NCBI GenBank assembly: GCA_001769855.1
Contig: MEPP01000007.1
Location: 1-64,000, forward strand
Source: Bdellovibrionales bacterium GWA2_49_15
GTDB lineage: Bacteria > Bdellovibrionota > Bacteriovoracia > Bacteriovoracales > Bacteriovoracaceae
Direction of reading: 5' to 3'
Length of the DNA stretch: 64,000 nt
Within the stretch, counting starts at the first letter, position 1. The number at the start of each line of letters is the position of its first letter. Both the position numbers and the translations under genes were made by a program. Below, in pieces: positions 25,349 to 34,400 of this stretch. The notes beneath the pieces are model-generated. The model had not been told where the DNA came from, searched no databases, and was given only the letters and a program-made list of their open reading frames with translations.

Positions 25349-25941
25349 ACTTCTTCCTTAAAGGGTGCCTTACTGCCAGAGGCAAAATACCAATTCGTGT
25401 TTTCGATTTGGACATCGACAAAGCCGGCGTTCGTGAACAGAGACGTCATCACATCCTGAGCTGGGAGCACATCCTCCGCGACAACCTTCGAAGCCTTTTT
25501 ATGATAGGCATTCAGCTCTTCGCGGCTCATGGAATGGCAGATGACGAGAATTCCGGTAGCTTTAAGAGCACGATATGATTTTTGAAAAACCAGCTCGAAA
25601 TCTTTAAAGTGTGGGAAGGCGTTAAAGATAAAAATCTTGTCGAAACAGGCCGCAGGCGTATCATCCTCTTCAAATTCTACAACTCGAATTTTCGCTTCTG
25701 GATGTTTCTTTAAAAAGACGCGGGCCATGCCTTCTGAAGGTTCTAGGGCCTGATAATCCGAAACTCCAAGGTCACGAAGGTAAGGATATACAATTCCAGT
25801 TCCGGCCCCCACATCAAGAACTTTCTCATGGGGCGAGAAGGAAAAATGCGCAAGCATTTTCTGCACTGAAGAAAAATCTTTTTCCTTGAGATGCTGATCC
25901 CATTCCTCACTGATACGATTGAAAAAAGAATGTTTCCCCAT
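25345..25941 (-). CDS. class I SAM-dependent methyltransferase
   Basis: The 198-residue cytoplasmic enzyme has the SAM-binding motif VLDVGAGTGIVYPYLRDLG, the acidic second motif YQALEPSEGMARVF and a following FDKIFIFNAFPHF at the catalytic strand. It resembles small methyltransferases of unknown substrate found beside DUF4266/DUF3570 clusters. Its stop overlaps the start of DUF4266 by four bases, so it opens the operon. Confidence 0.75.
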   Translation of the reverse strand: MGKHSFFNRISEEWDQHLKEKDFSSVQKMLAHFSFSPHEKVLDVGAGTGIVYPYLRDLGVSDYQALEPSEGMARVFLKKHPEAKIRVVEFEEDDTPAACFDKIFIFNAFPHFKDFELVFQKSYRALKATGILVICHSMSREELNAYHKKASKVVAEDVLPAQDVMTSLFTNAGFVDVQIENTNWYFASGSKAPFKEEV

Positions 25942-25993
25942 AACAACCAGCTGATATCTTACCCGAAAGAAAACCAGTTGTTAAATTTATTTT

Positions 25994-26022
25994 GAGACGA
26001 CCCCGCCAAAGGAGGCCGTCTC
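25994..26022 (-). terminator. inverted repeat, possible terminator of the CMD gene
   Basis: GAGACG (25994-25999) pairs with CGTCTC (26017-26022) on either side of a GC-rich loop. On the minus strand it lies about 20 bases after the stop of the carboxymuconolactone decarboxylase gene. The following tail is AAAATAAATTT rather than a clean U-run, so this is only a weak candidate. Confidence 0.3.
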
Positions 26023-26041
26023 GTTGTAGATTGATAAACCT

Positions 26042-26884
26042 CTATAATCTTGATTTTGTTTTTTGCTTTTGCTCAACTCTTTTCATGGCCTGCTCAAGAT
26101 CTTTTTCAAATTGACCGTACTCTTTTTGAAGGCCGTTAAAAGCGGCACTCCAGTGGCGTGCATTTCCGGCAATGGCTGCAGTTTCATAAATTTCACCGGT
26201 GGTGGCCCCATGAAGTTTAGAAGCTTCAGTGTGAAAATGCAGACAATACGAACATGGAATCTGCGCCGCGACTCCCAAACCGATCAGCTCCTTATACTTA
26301 TTGGGAATGCTGGTTGCAGGATTCAGCTGAAGCTCTTTAAATTCTCTCCAGACTCCCGCCACGCCGGCCTCAGGATAAGCGCGGAAAAAACTTGGAGTGA
26401 GACCAAGGGTGTGGTCCATATCTTTAAACGCGTGGGCAGACGTTTCAATCAAAGGAATTTCTTTGAGGGCTCCCTTTTTGCCAGAGGCCTGCTGACCTTT
26501 GACAAAGGTGACGATTTGATCCACTTCATTTTTAAACGTTTCTAGGTTTAAACCAGCACCGTTGATAAAAGTGCTGAATCGTCTGACCAAGGATGCCAGC
26601 GATACCGCTTCGCTGATTTCCTCTTCGGAAGCGCCTTCCATTGAGGCCATCTTATTGTAGACGGTGACACAATAAGTTGAGGGAATTTGTGAGGCCACGG
26701 CAAGGTTGATCAATTGTTTGTATTTGTTGGGGACGTCCGTTTCTGGATTCATTTCAAAATCCTTCATCTCCTTCCATGCCCCGGGAATCGCCTCTTTGGA
26801 AAATTTTTTATAGCCGTCCGCTAAGAAACCCATACTATCGAAAATTTCATCATAAACTTTGTCTAACTCTTTCTGCGATGCCAT
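26042..26884 (-). CDS. double carboxymuconolactone-decarboxylase/AhpD-like protein
   Basis: The 280-residue cytoplasmic protein consists of two CMD domains. The second has the complete AhpD-type redox signature PCSYCLHFHTEASKLHG with a CxxC pair. The first has PSTYCVTVYNK, where the first Cys of the pair is Ser, so only one domain can be redox active. AhpD-like proteins reduce lipoyl-linked peroxidase partners and defend against peroxide. It lies upstream of the intergenic repeat at 25994-26022 and near DUF1328 and OmpA stress genes. The partner is not visible. Confidence 0.8.
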   Translation of the reverse strand: MASQKELDKVYDEIFDSMGFLADGYKKFSKEAIPGAWKEMKDFEMNPETDVPNKYKQLINLAVASQIPSTYCVTVYNKMASMEGASEEEISEAVSLASLVRRFSTFINGAGLNLETFKNEVDQIVTFVKGQQASGKKGALKEIPLIETSAHAFKDMDHTLGLTPSFFRAYPEAGVAGVWREFKELQLNPATSIPNKYKELIGLGVAAQIPCSYCLHFHTEASKLHGATTGEIYETAAIAGNARHWSAAFNGLQKEYGQFEKDLEQAMKRVEQKQKTKSRL

Positions 26885-27029
26885 GAATGACCTCCTAATA
26901 ATTTAAATAAAATCTAAAAGATTTTATATTTGCAACTGTTGTATTTTATTTTGAGCACTTTTGCGTTAAGTCAGGTCAAAAATATAAAACTTATTTCTTA
27001 TGAGTGTCAGTGATTTTGATTAGTATTTT

Positions 27030-27209
27030 TCAAAGAGGTTTTTGATGTTTTCCGGTAAAGATTGAGACTAAAAATGAAATCACAGAAAGTATCAAGAAGA
27101 CGACGAGGAGCAATTTCCCAATTTCTACGGAAAGTCCTGCAATCCCGTAGGCCCCAAATAAAATTGCCACGATGGCCAACACAAAAAAAGCAATTGCCGC
27201 ACGTAACAT
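27030..27209 (-). CDS. DUF1328 small membrane protein (YtjA family)
   Basis: This 59-residue gene starts at ATG 27209 behind AGGGAGGAAA and ends with TGA at 27032-27030. It encodes MLRAAIAFFVLAIVAILFGA and a second hydrophobic stretch (LLLVVFLILSVISFLVSIF) followed by TGK. The match to the DUF1328 family is clear and it is close to the paralogue at 41238-41435. Such proteins accumulate in stationary phase or stress; their action is unknown. Confidence 0.9.
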   Translation of the reverse strand: MLRAAIAFFVLAIVAILFGAYGIAGLSVEIGKLLLVVFLILSVISFLVSIFTGKHQKPL

Positions 27210-27275
27210 ATTTCCTCCCTGTTTTATTGCGAACTCGCCCTTTACTCATTCTCCTGAAATATTTTCCTGCAACAT

Positions 27276-28343
27276 CTATTGAGTAATAACTTCCAGAAAT
27301 TCCGCTTCCACTCTGCGATTGGCGCTGCGGCCGGCGGGATCTTTGTTTGAGGCCTCAGGAGCTGAAGTGCCGTAAGCTCTGGCCACAATATCATCGGGGT
27401 TTACCCTATGTTTTTTTATTAAATATTCCCGAACAGCTTCGGCCCGTGCTCTTGATAATGATTGATTAATTCTGCTTTTGCCGCTGGTATCAGCGTGCCC
27501 CGTAATAATAATCTTTAATTTTTTGTCTTTCTTAATAAGGGCGGCACTTTTATCGAGTTGATCATGGTAATAATGAGAGATCGTGCTTTTGCCAGCGAAA
27601 AATTTAATATTGATATTCGGCATTATTTTTTTTGGCTTGCCACAGCCGGTATTATCAACCAGGTCTCCCCTCTGAGTATTGGGGCAAAGATCTCGACTAT
27701 CATCAATTCCATCATTGTCATGGTCAATTCTCTGGACCGCACCGGTGTCGATTCTTTGAACGCCGGCCATGACCGTTCTCACCGGAGGCTCAACGACACA
27801 CGGAACTGCCGCTACTAGCGCCTGGTCCCAATAGTAAGTTATTCCAAATAAAGGTGCGAGCGCATAGAGTTGACTATTATTTTCTCCCGTTGGAATAAAG
27901 GCATGAAAATCGGCCTGCACCGTTGCAAGCCAATTTTTTGAGAGCTGAGATTCAACACCGAGACCAATGGTTGAGAGCAACTCAACTTGACCATTTGTAT
28001 CCCTATTATTATGAGGAATCGTTCCGGCGCCAACTCCCAAATGAACAAAAGGATTAATTTTCCGATCCGTCGTGAATAGGTAGGATGCGCCGACTGTCAC
28101 ACCATTGGTATAAGTTGTGATATCGCTAAAATCCAAGCGATGATAACTTAAATCCAAATTCAATTTTTCTGATAAAGTGTATTTTGCCCAGAATCCCCCC
28201 GCAAGTCCGACTCCTGAAGGATCTTCCAACCTTGATGGGTTCGTAATCATAGATGGACCGATACCCAGGCCAACTCCAACCTGCCCTTTGTCCCGGGCCA
28301 ACACAGAAAAACTAAGCAACAATAAAATTAGCGCTAATTTCAT
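27276..28343 (-). CDS. OmpA-family protein with N-terminal barrel and TSP3-like linker
   Basis: The ATG at 28343 follows AAGGAC; an ATG at 28385 is in frame but lacks a site. The product has about 355 residues. After a signal peptide (MKLALILLLLSFSVLA) comes an eight-strand OmpW/OmpX-like barrel, then a calcium-binding thrombospondin-3-like segment (DNDGIDDSRDLCPNTQRG), then a periplasmic OmpA domain binding peptidoglycan with GHADTSGKSRINQSLSRARA and RSANRRVEAEF. It anchors the outer membrane to the cell wall. Neighbour at 28508 is another OmpA-type protein. Confidence 0.85.
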   Translation of the reverse strand: MKLALILLLLSFSVLARDKGQVGVGLGIGPSMITNPSRLEDPSGVGLAGGFWAKYTLSEKLNLDLSYHRLDFSDITTYTNGVTVGASYLFTTDRKINPFVHLGVGAGTIPHNNRDTNGQVELLSTIGLGVESQLSKNWLATVQADFHAFIPTGENNSQLYALAPLFGITYYWDQALVAAVPCVVEPPVRTVMAGVQRIDTGAVQRIDHDNDGIDDSRDLCPNTQRGDLVDNTGCGKPKKIMPNINIKFFAGKSTISHYYHDQLDKSAALIKKDKKLKIIITGHADTSGKSRINQSLSRARAEAVREYLIKKHRVNPDDIVARAYGTSAPEASNKDPAGRSANRRVEAEFLEVITQ

Positions 28344-28507
28344 GTAATGTCCTTTTTGTGTTAAATCAGTAATAACCGCTTTCAATTATAAATATATCGA
28401 ACAAGCAGCGTCAGCAAAAGGCCATTTGTCATAGCAAGTGTTGATCATTTGGTGTCGCCAAGAAAGTTGTACACCTGCCAGCTGGTGTCAGTCGTGAATT
28501 ATACACT

Positions 28508-29899
28508 CTACCGAACAAATTCCTTCTCACTCGGGCCCACAGGATTAATGATCACATCGACTCGTCGATTTTGCTCTCTGCCCGAATCTGTCTTATTGGT
28601 GGCCAATGGTTTTTGGTAGTCGTATCCCACGGCCTTAATACTGGTGATTTCCCCCGCAGCATTTGACAGCAAATACTCTCGCACGGCAAAGGCACGCTCA
28701 GAAGACAACCTTTTGTTAAAGGCCTTACCGCCAGTTGAATCGGTATGTCCTTCGATCGTGACGGCACTCTTTCCAAAGTTTTTTAAGACCTTTTGTACTT
28801 TGCCAAGCAGCTCATAATTATCCGCTTTGAGAGCGGCCTGGGCGGCAGGGAAGCGCAAACCTTTAAGGCGGATCAGCAGAGTGTTTCCCTGTTTATAAAC
28901 CTCGGCCTCGCTTTCGGAGAACTCATTGCGTGCCTCTTCAAACCGCCTATTAAGCTCTTTTTCAGATTCTAAAGTTACATTTTTATCGGCCAATCTTTTA
29001 ATGGTGGTATCTTGTTTTACGATTTCTTTTTGTCTATTTCTCAATTGGTAATCTTTTTCCATAATCTGACCTTGCTTATCGGCCACAATCTCCTGCGCAC
29101 TCTCCATACGCAGAGCGATTTCCTCGGGAGATAGTTTTTTTCCGGCCTTCGCCGTTCGCGTTATTTTTAATAAATGATCCGCACTTTTTTGGGCCTTGGC
29201 ATTGCCCTCTTTAATCAGATTGATGTCATGACGGTTGATTGTGATCAAGGCCTCCAGATCCTGAACATTTTTTTCCGCTGCCGCTAAACTTCCCGGTGCT
29301 AAATCTTTTGCACCTTCTTTTATCGCCTGGGCAATTATGGTCCGCGGCTGTCTGAGATTGGCCTGCTTTATTGATTGAAGCTCTAAATCAAGGTATTCCA
29401 GCTCAAGTGAGTTTTTATTTTTAAGCGCCCGGGCAAAGTCTTTATTTTCAACATCAGAAGTTGCTTCCGCAAAATCCTCGTCTGCGTTTCTAAAGTCTCT
29501 CGGAAAGATATTGGGAGCACTCGCCATGATGGCCTGGTCTCGCGCAACAATAACATCCTTCAAATTGAGGTGAATCTGTTTCGCAACCTCGACAGCGCGA
29601 TTAAAGTAGGCCCGTCCTTCGGCAATAATATGTAAGGTTTCCTTGGGAGTTTCCTGTTTGTCTAAACTTTTTTTGGCACGCTTTAATGATCTTTGGGCCA
29701 TTTTGTAATTCTGAGGTGAAAGAATATAAATCTGGTTATCAAAGGCCTCACCTAAATCTTTTTCCAATTTTACATACTCATCGTTCGGGCTCGCCGTAGC
29801 TGCGAAATCTTGAACGACTGGGCCACGGCTGCAAGCACACATCCAGCCGATAAGCATGGTAAAAAACAAGATACTCTTTAATTTATTTGTGAATTTCAT
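28508..29899 (-). CDS. OmpA-family lipoprotein with long coiled-coil region
   Basis: The ATG at 29899 follows AAAAGGGCAAAA. The product has about 463 residues: a lipoprotein signal (IGWMCAC, cleaved before CSRG), a DUF4398-like helical region, long coiled coils (ELNRRFEEARNEFSESEAEV) and a C-terminal OmpA domain with VTIEGHTDSTGGKAFNKRLS and REQNRRVDVIINP. It should tether the outer membrane to peptidoglycan. It is next to a barrel-type OmpA protein, transcribed in the same direction but separated by 160 bases. Confidence 0.82.
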   Translation of the reverse strand: MKFTNKLKSILFFTMLIGWMCACSRGPVVQDFAATASPNDEYVKLEKDLGEAFDNQIYILSPQNYKMAQRSLKRAKKSLDKQETPKETLHIIAEGRAYFNRAVEVAKQIHLNLKDVIVARDQAIMASAPNIFPRDFRNADEDFAEATSDVENKDFARALKNKNSLELEYLDLELQSIKQANLRQPRTIIAQAIKEGAKDLAPGSLAAAEKNVQDLEALITINRHDINLIKEGNAKAQKSADHLLKITRTAKAGKKLSPEEIALRMESAQEIVADKQGQIMEKDYQLRNRQKEIVKQDTTIKRLADKNVTLESEKELNRRFEEARNEFSESEAEVYKQGNTLLIRLKGLRFPAAQAALKADNYELLGKVQKVLKNFGKSAVTIEGHTDSTGGKAFNKRLSSERAFAVREYLLSNAAGEITSIKAVGYDYQKPLATNKTDSGREQNRRVDVIINPVGPSEKEFVR

Positions 29900-30325
29900 T
29901 TTTGCCCTTTTTTGAAAAAGTTGATTCATAACATATGTGATATCAGTTCTACCTTCGTATTTTGATATTTCAGATGATGTATCATCATTACCTTGAGTGA
30001 TAATCCTTCAGATAATTCATTGATGGTGCAAAACCACGACGAGGACTCAGTCCTTATTTCTTTACATTCGCCCCAATCATAAAAAGTTATAAACATCGAC
30101 TGTCTCGGTCTTTTGATCATTTTGCCGGAGTCTTTTCGTCAATCGAAAAGCTGTTGCGGGTAACTTTTGTGGATGATATATGTATGTCACGGTTCTGAGT
30201 TACTCTTTGCACCAACCAGGTTCTGTACCTTTTTTTGTATTTTCAAAATTTATTAATGACAGTTTTTAGTGAGGGTAAAGTCCTCACCCCCTACACAAAA
30301 TCTTTCTCTTAATCAAGGAGGTGTC

Positions 30326-31384
30326 ATGAAGACACAATGCAGTTTCTATTTTCTGGTAAGCTGGTTTTTACTGTTTCTTTTCGGATGTAATGCTGGGCCA
30401 GATCTTACCAGTTCTCTCTCCAACTCACTTACCAACACGACCTCTACCTCTCCCGACAAGACGCTTCCCCACGATGATGATGGAAAACTTCATGTCGAAG
30501 GTCGCTACATTAAGAATGAAAGTGGCGACGTCGTCGTTCTCAGGGGCGTCAATATCGCTGATCCGGAACACTTAAACGTGAAGACCTGGGAAAGGCCCAA
30601 TGTCAGCGCCATGAGCGTGACCAAAGACGCGGTGGAAAATTTTCATGCTAAGGTCATTCGCCTGCCGATCCATCCGGGCAGCGCGAGCTATCCCAACGAA
30701 GGATTCTTTGGAGTGAACGGCGGGGTAAAGTACATCAACGACCACGTCAAACCCTTAGTGGATTATCTTACGGGACTAAAAATCTATACCATTATTGATT
30801 TGCACTATGTGGAAGACTGGTCAGGAAAAATGCCCAAAGTGGCGGCCTTTTGGAACATCGTGGCCCCGATCTTCAAGGACAATCCCTACGTGATCTACGA
30901 GGTCTATAATGAGCCCATCTACCCCGATGACTGGGACCTATGGAAGTCCGAGATCGCGCAACCTGCGGTTAATCTCATCAGAGGTTATGCTCCGGAAAAT
31001 CTCATCATCGTCGGCGGCCCGCTTTGGAGCGCCCATATGGCCGGTGCCCTTGCCAACCCGATCGTAGGCAAAAACATTGTCTACACCGCCCATATTTATT
31101 CCAATCAATGGCCCAACGCAATTTCCAAAAATTTCGGCCAGGCCATTGAGCAGCTTCCCTTCTTTGTGACCGAGTGGGGGTTTGAGACCGGCGGGACTGA
31201 GGGCGGAAGCCGATCGGTTTATGGAATCCCCTTTGCCCAGTGGATGGCGGACCACCAGTTTAGCTGGACCGTCTGGTGCTTCGACACCCAGTGGGGACCC
31301 AGAATGTTCGATTCAACCTGGCAGCTTTTAACCGGTGACGGAGGTGAAGGCACGCTGGTGCAGGACCTGCTGCTTGAAAACTAG
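30326..31384 (+). CDS. glycoside hydrolase family 5 (cellulase-type) lipoprotein
   Basis: The ATG at 30326 follows AAGGAGGTGTC, a strong ribosome site. The lipoprotein signal ends in LFLFGC, followed by a Ser/Thr-rich linker. The catalytic domain has GRYIKNESGDVVVLRGVNIA, YVIYEVYNEPIYP with the acid/base Glu in NEP, and PFFVTEWGFETGG with the nucleophile Glu. It would hydrolyse a beta-1,4-glucan or related polysaccharide at the cell surface. About 352 residues, complete. A REP-like palindrome follows the stop by seven bases. Confidence 0.88.
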   Translation: MKTQCSFYFLVSWFLLFLFGCNAGPDLTSSLSNSLTNTTSTSPDKTLPHDDDGKLHVEGRYIKNESGDVVVLRGVNIADPEHLNVKTWERPNVSAMSVTKDAVENFHAKVIRLPIHPGSASYPNEGFFGVNGGVKYINDHVKPLVDYLTGLKIYTIIDLHYVEDWSGKMPKVAAFWNIVAPIFKDNPYVIYEVYNEPIYPDDWDLWKSEIAQPAVNLIRGYAPENLIIVGGPLWSAHMAGALANPIVGKNIVYTAHIYSNQWPNAISKNFGQAIEQLPFFVTEWGFETGGTEGGSRSVYGIPFAQWMADHQFSWTVWCFDTQWGPRMFDSTWQLLTGDGGEGTLVQDLLLEN

Positions 31385-31390
31385 CAGTGA

Positions 31391-31443
31391 GGTGCCAGGT
31401 CCATTTTGTTAAACCACTGTGTTAACGAAAAGGACCTGGCACC
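31391..31443. repeat. REP-like palindrome, GTGCCAGGTCC family, copy 1
   Basis: GGTGCCAGGTCC (31391-31402) and GGACCTGGCACC (31432-31443) form a 12-base stem that extends inward through TTTTGTTAA/TTAACGAAAA. The element lies between the GH5 stop and the converging sensor-kinase gene, and its right arm encodes the kinase's final LVPGPFR and TAA stop. Two more copies are at 40924-40974 and 47657-47695. Such palindromes are usually spread by REP-associated tyrosine transposases; none is in the window. It can also act as a bidirectional terminator. Confidence 0.8.
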
Positions 31444-34400
31444 AACTGGAGTACGTTTTTTGCAAGGTTTTGCCCATCGACGGGTTTGGCCAGGTGAGCT
31501 TGAAATCCAGCAGAAAGCACCCGCTTTATGTCTTCCGGGCCCGCATAGGCCGTGATGGCAAGGGCGGGAGTATTGCCACCATTGTCGGCCGGGAGTGCTC
31601 TGACTTTTTTTATAAAACCATATCCGTCTTCCTCCGGCATCGCGATGTCACTGATCAGGACATGGGGCCTAAATTGCTGAAAAATACGAAGTCCCTCATG
31701 GGCCGACTCCGCAAGCTTAACCTCCGCTCCAACCAACCTCAGCATCTCACCAAAGGCCTCACGAGTATTCGCTTCGTCCTCGACGATGAGAACACGAACT
31801 CCATCCAGCCTTAAGGGCCGGGTATCGCGGTTGGCGGAATTCTTAAGCTGATCGTCAATCCCCTGAGGGGCCGGCAATGTTTGATTGGATTTGATCGGGA
31901 AGATCACGGTGAAGGTCGCGCCATGCCCGGAACCTAAACTTTCGGCGCGAATCGTCCCACCTTGTAATTCGACCAGATCTTTCGCAATCGCTAGCCCCAT
32001 GCCGAGTCCACCCTGCAGCCTCGTGCTGGAACTGTCCTCTTGGCTAAAGCGGTTGAAAATCTGGGGGAGAAATTCTGCATCAATGCCCTTGCCGGAGTCC
32101 GCCACGCTGATCACGGCCATGGCCGTTTCGCCATCCTTCTCATTGATCCGTTTCACGCTGACAGATACTTTCGACTGCGGGGCAGAGAACTTAATGGCAT
32201 TGGTAAGCAAATTACAAAACACCTGCCGAAGGCGCGTCGGATCGGCCATAATGGTTCCAACATTAGGTGCAAAGAAAGTTTCAATTAAAATGGCTTTGGC
32301 CTGTGCCGTTGGGCGGACGGTTTCGATGGCCGCCGATACAACAGTCGCGGGATCTAGCTCACCAGTTTCAAGTGCCACCTTTCCCGCCACGATACGTGAG
32401 ACATCCAAAAGTTCGTTGATCAGTGTCGCCTGGATCTTGCCGCTCTCCTCAATAACTTCCATGGCGTGCTTGGACATATCTGCATTTAGTTTTCCTGAGC
32501 GAAGCATCTGGGCCCAGGACAAGATGGCGGTCAGTGGCGTTCGAAGTTCATGGGAAAGAGTCGCCAAAAAAAGATCTTTGGCGCGATTGGCCTTTTCCGC
32601 CTCACTTCGCGCGAGCCTCACTTCCTTGAGGCTCATCTTTAGACTATCAATATCGATGAGTGCGAGCACGACCCCATCAATTTTGTTCTCAACTGTTTTA
32701 TAAGGTCGCATCTGCAAACGAAACCAATGGCCTGTCACATCCTGGACCTCAATTTCCTGGGAAACCACTGTTTCAATGGTTGCCGACACCATCTTTTCCA
32801 AATCTATCGGTCCGCTGGGAGAAGTTAAATTGAGTCTGAGATCGCTTAAAGGGCGTCCCACATCGGCGTCGATAAGATTAAGCGCCTTACCAGCAACGGG
32901 ATTAAAGCGGCGTATCCTTCGATCATTGGAGAGCATCAATATAGGAATCTCGACGCTACCTAAAATATTAATCAGATCGTTGGTGGTTTGAAGCTGCTCA
33001 ACGCTCCTGGTTTGCAGTTCATCATTGACCGTTGTCAGCTCCTCATTGCCACTTTGTAATTCCTCTTTCGCTGTTTCCAGCTCCTCATTCGTGCTTTGCA
33101 GTTCCTCATTGGCACTTTGCAGCTCTTCATTGGCCGCCGAGAGGTCCTCCTGAGTATTTTCAAATTTCTTAACCAGCGAGTGTTGATATTCTTGAAGCTC
33201 GGCCAACTCTTGCTCTAATTCATAAGTAGAGGGTTCCTTTTGTCCTTTCGTTTTAAGCGGAAGTTTCCTTTTTTTCTTTAACTTCGCCGCACTTTTTTTT
33301 TCAAAAAGCACCAGATAGAGCAACTTTTTTGAATTGGGAGGATGTTTGACTGGAATCACATTGAGATTAAATGATCTGACACGGCGGCCCTGGGGAATAG
33401 ATAACTCTTCTCTTCTGAAAGGGGCCTTGGTTTTTTCCGCCTCTTGGAGGCCCTTCCTTAATTCGCGCAACAACTTCGGGTGTGCCATTTTAAGCAGGTT
33501 GAAACGGGGAATTCCCGGCACAAGTTCGACAAACGGGGTAAGGCGGCCGCGAACCTGCAGAATTTCCATATCCTCATTAACCAGAACGCCGGGGTATTCA
33601 TCCTGAATAGTTTGCTCTGTGATTTTGTCGAGATCGATACTTCCTTCAACGCTTGTATTGGCCGCCGAAGCGAATTGTTTTTTTTCGTGGACATAGGTGC
33701 GCGCAGGAAAGCGAAGTTTATGAGCTATGGAACCATTCTTTTTAACGTAGACTTTGTTGACCTGATCGATGACTGAAAAAAGTTCCGAAGCCCCCCCTAT
33801 CGTCTCTGACTTGCCTAAATAAAGAAGACCATGGGAGGCAAGAGAGTCGTTGAAGATAGAGATGACATGTTTTTGCAGGGTCGGGGTAAAATAGATGAGG
33901 AGATTGCGGCAAGAAATGAGATCAATTTTGGCAAAGGGCGGGTCACTGGTCACGTCATGCCTGGAAAAAACACAGATATCGCGAATTGATTTTGCAATCT
34001 TGTATCCCTTTCCCTCTAATTTCAAAAAAAATCGACTGAGCCGTTCGCCGGAAACGTTGCCGCTGATATTCTCAGGATATTCACCCAAACGGGCTTTTAA
34101 AATAGCACGCTCACTGACATCAGTGGCAAAAATTTGAATCGGAGTGAGAGAAACCTTTTCCCCCAGGAATTCGAGTAAGCATATGGCCATGGAGTAGGCC
34201 TCCTCTCCCGTCGAGCAGCCGGGAACCCAGATGCGAATGGGTGTGCCGGGCACTCTATTTTCCAGGAGCTTCGGAAATATTATTGTTTTTAATGCTTCAA
34301 ACGCCTCCGGGTCACGAAAAAATCCAGTCACATGAATCAAGATATCATCATAAAGCGCCTTCACTTCACCGGGAGTTTGCGCGAGAAATTTGGTATAGGC

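Noticed and set aside
28470-28490. Short inverted repeat ACACC...GGTGT before the OmpA lipoprotein's 3' end
   Set aside because: Only five paired bases and not of the REP family; no U-run follows.
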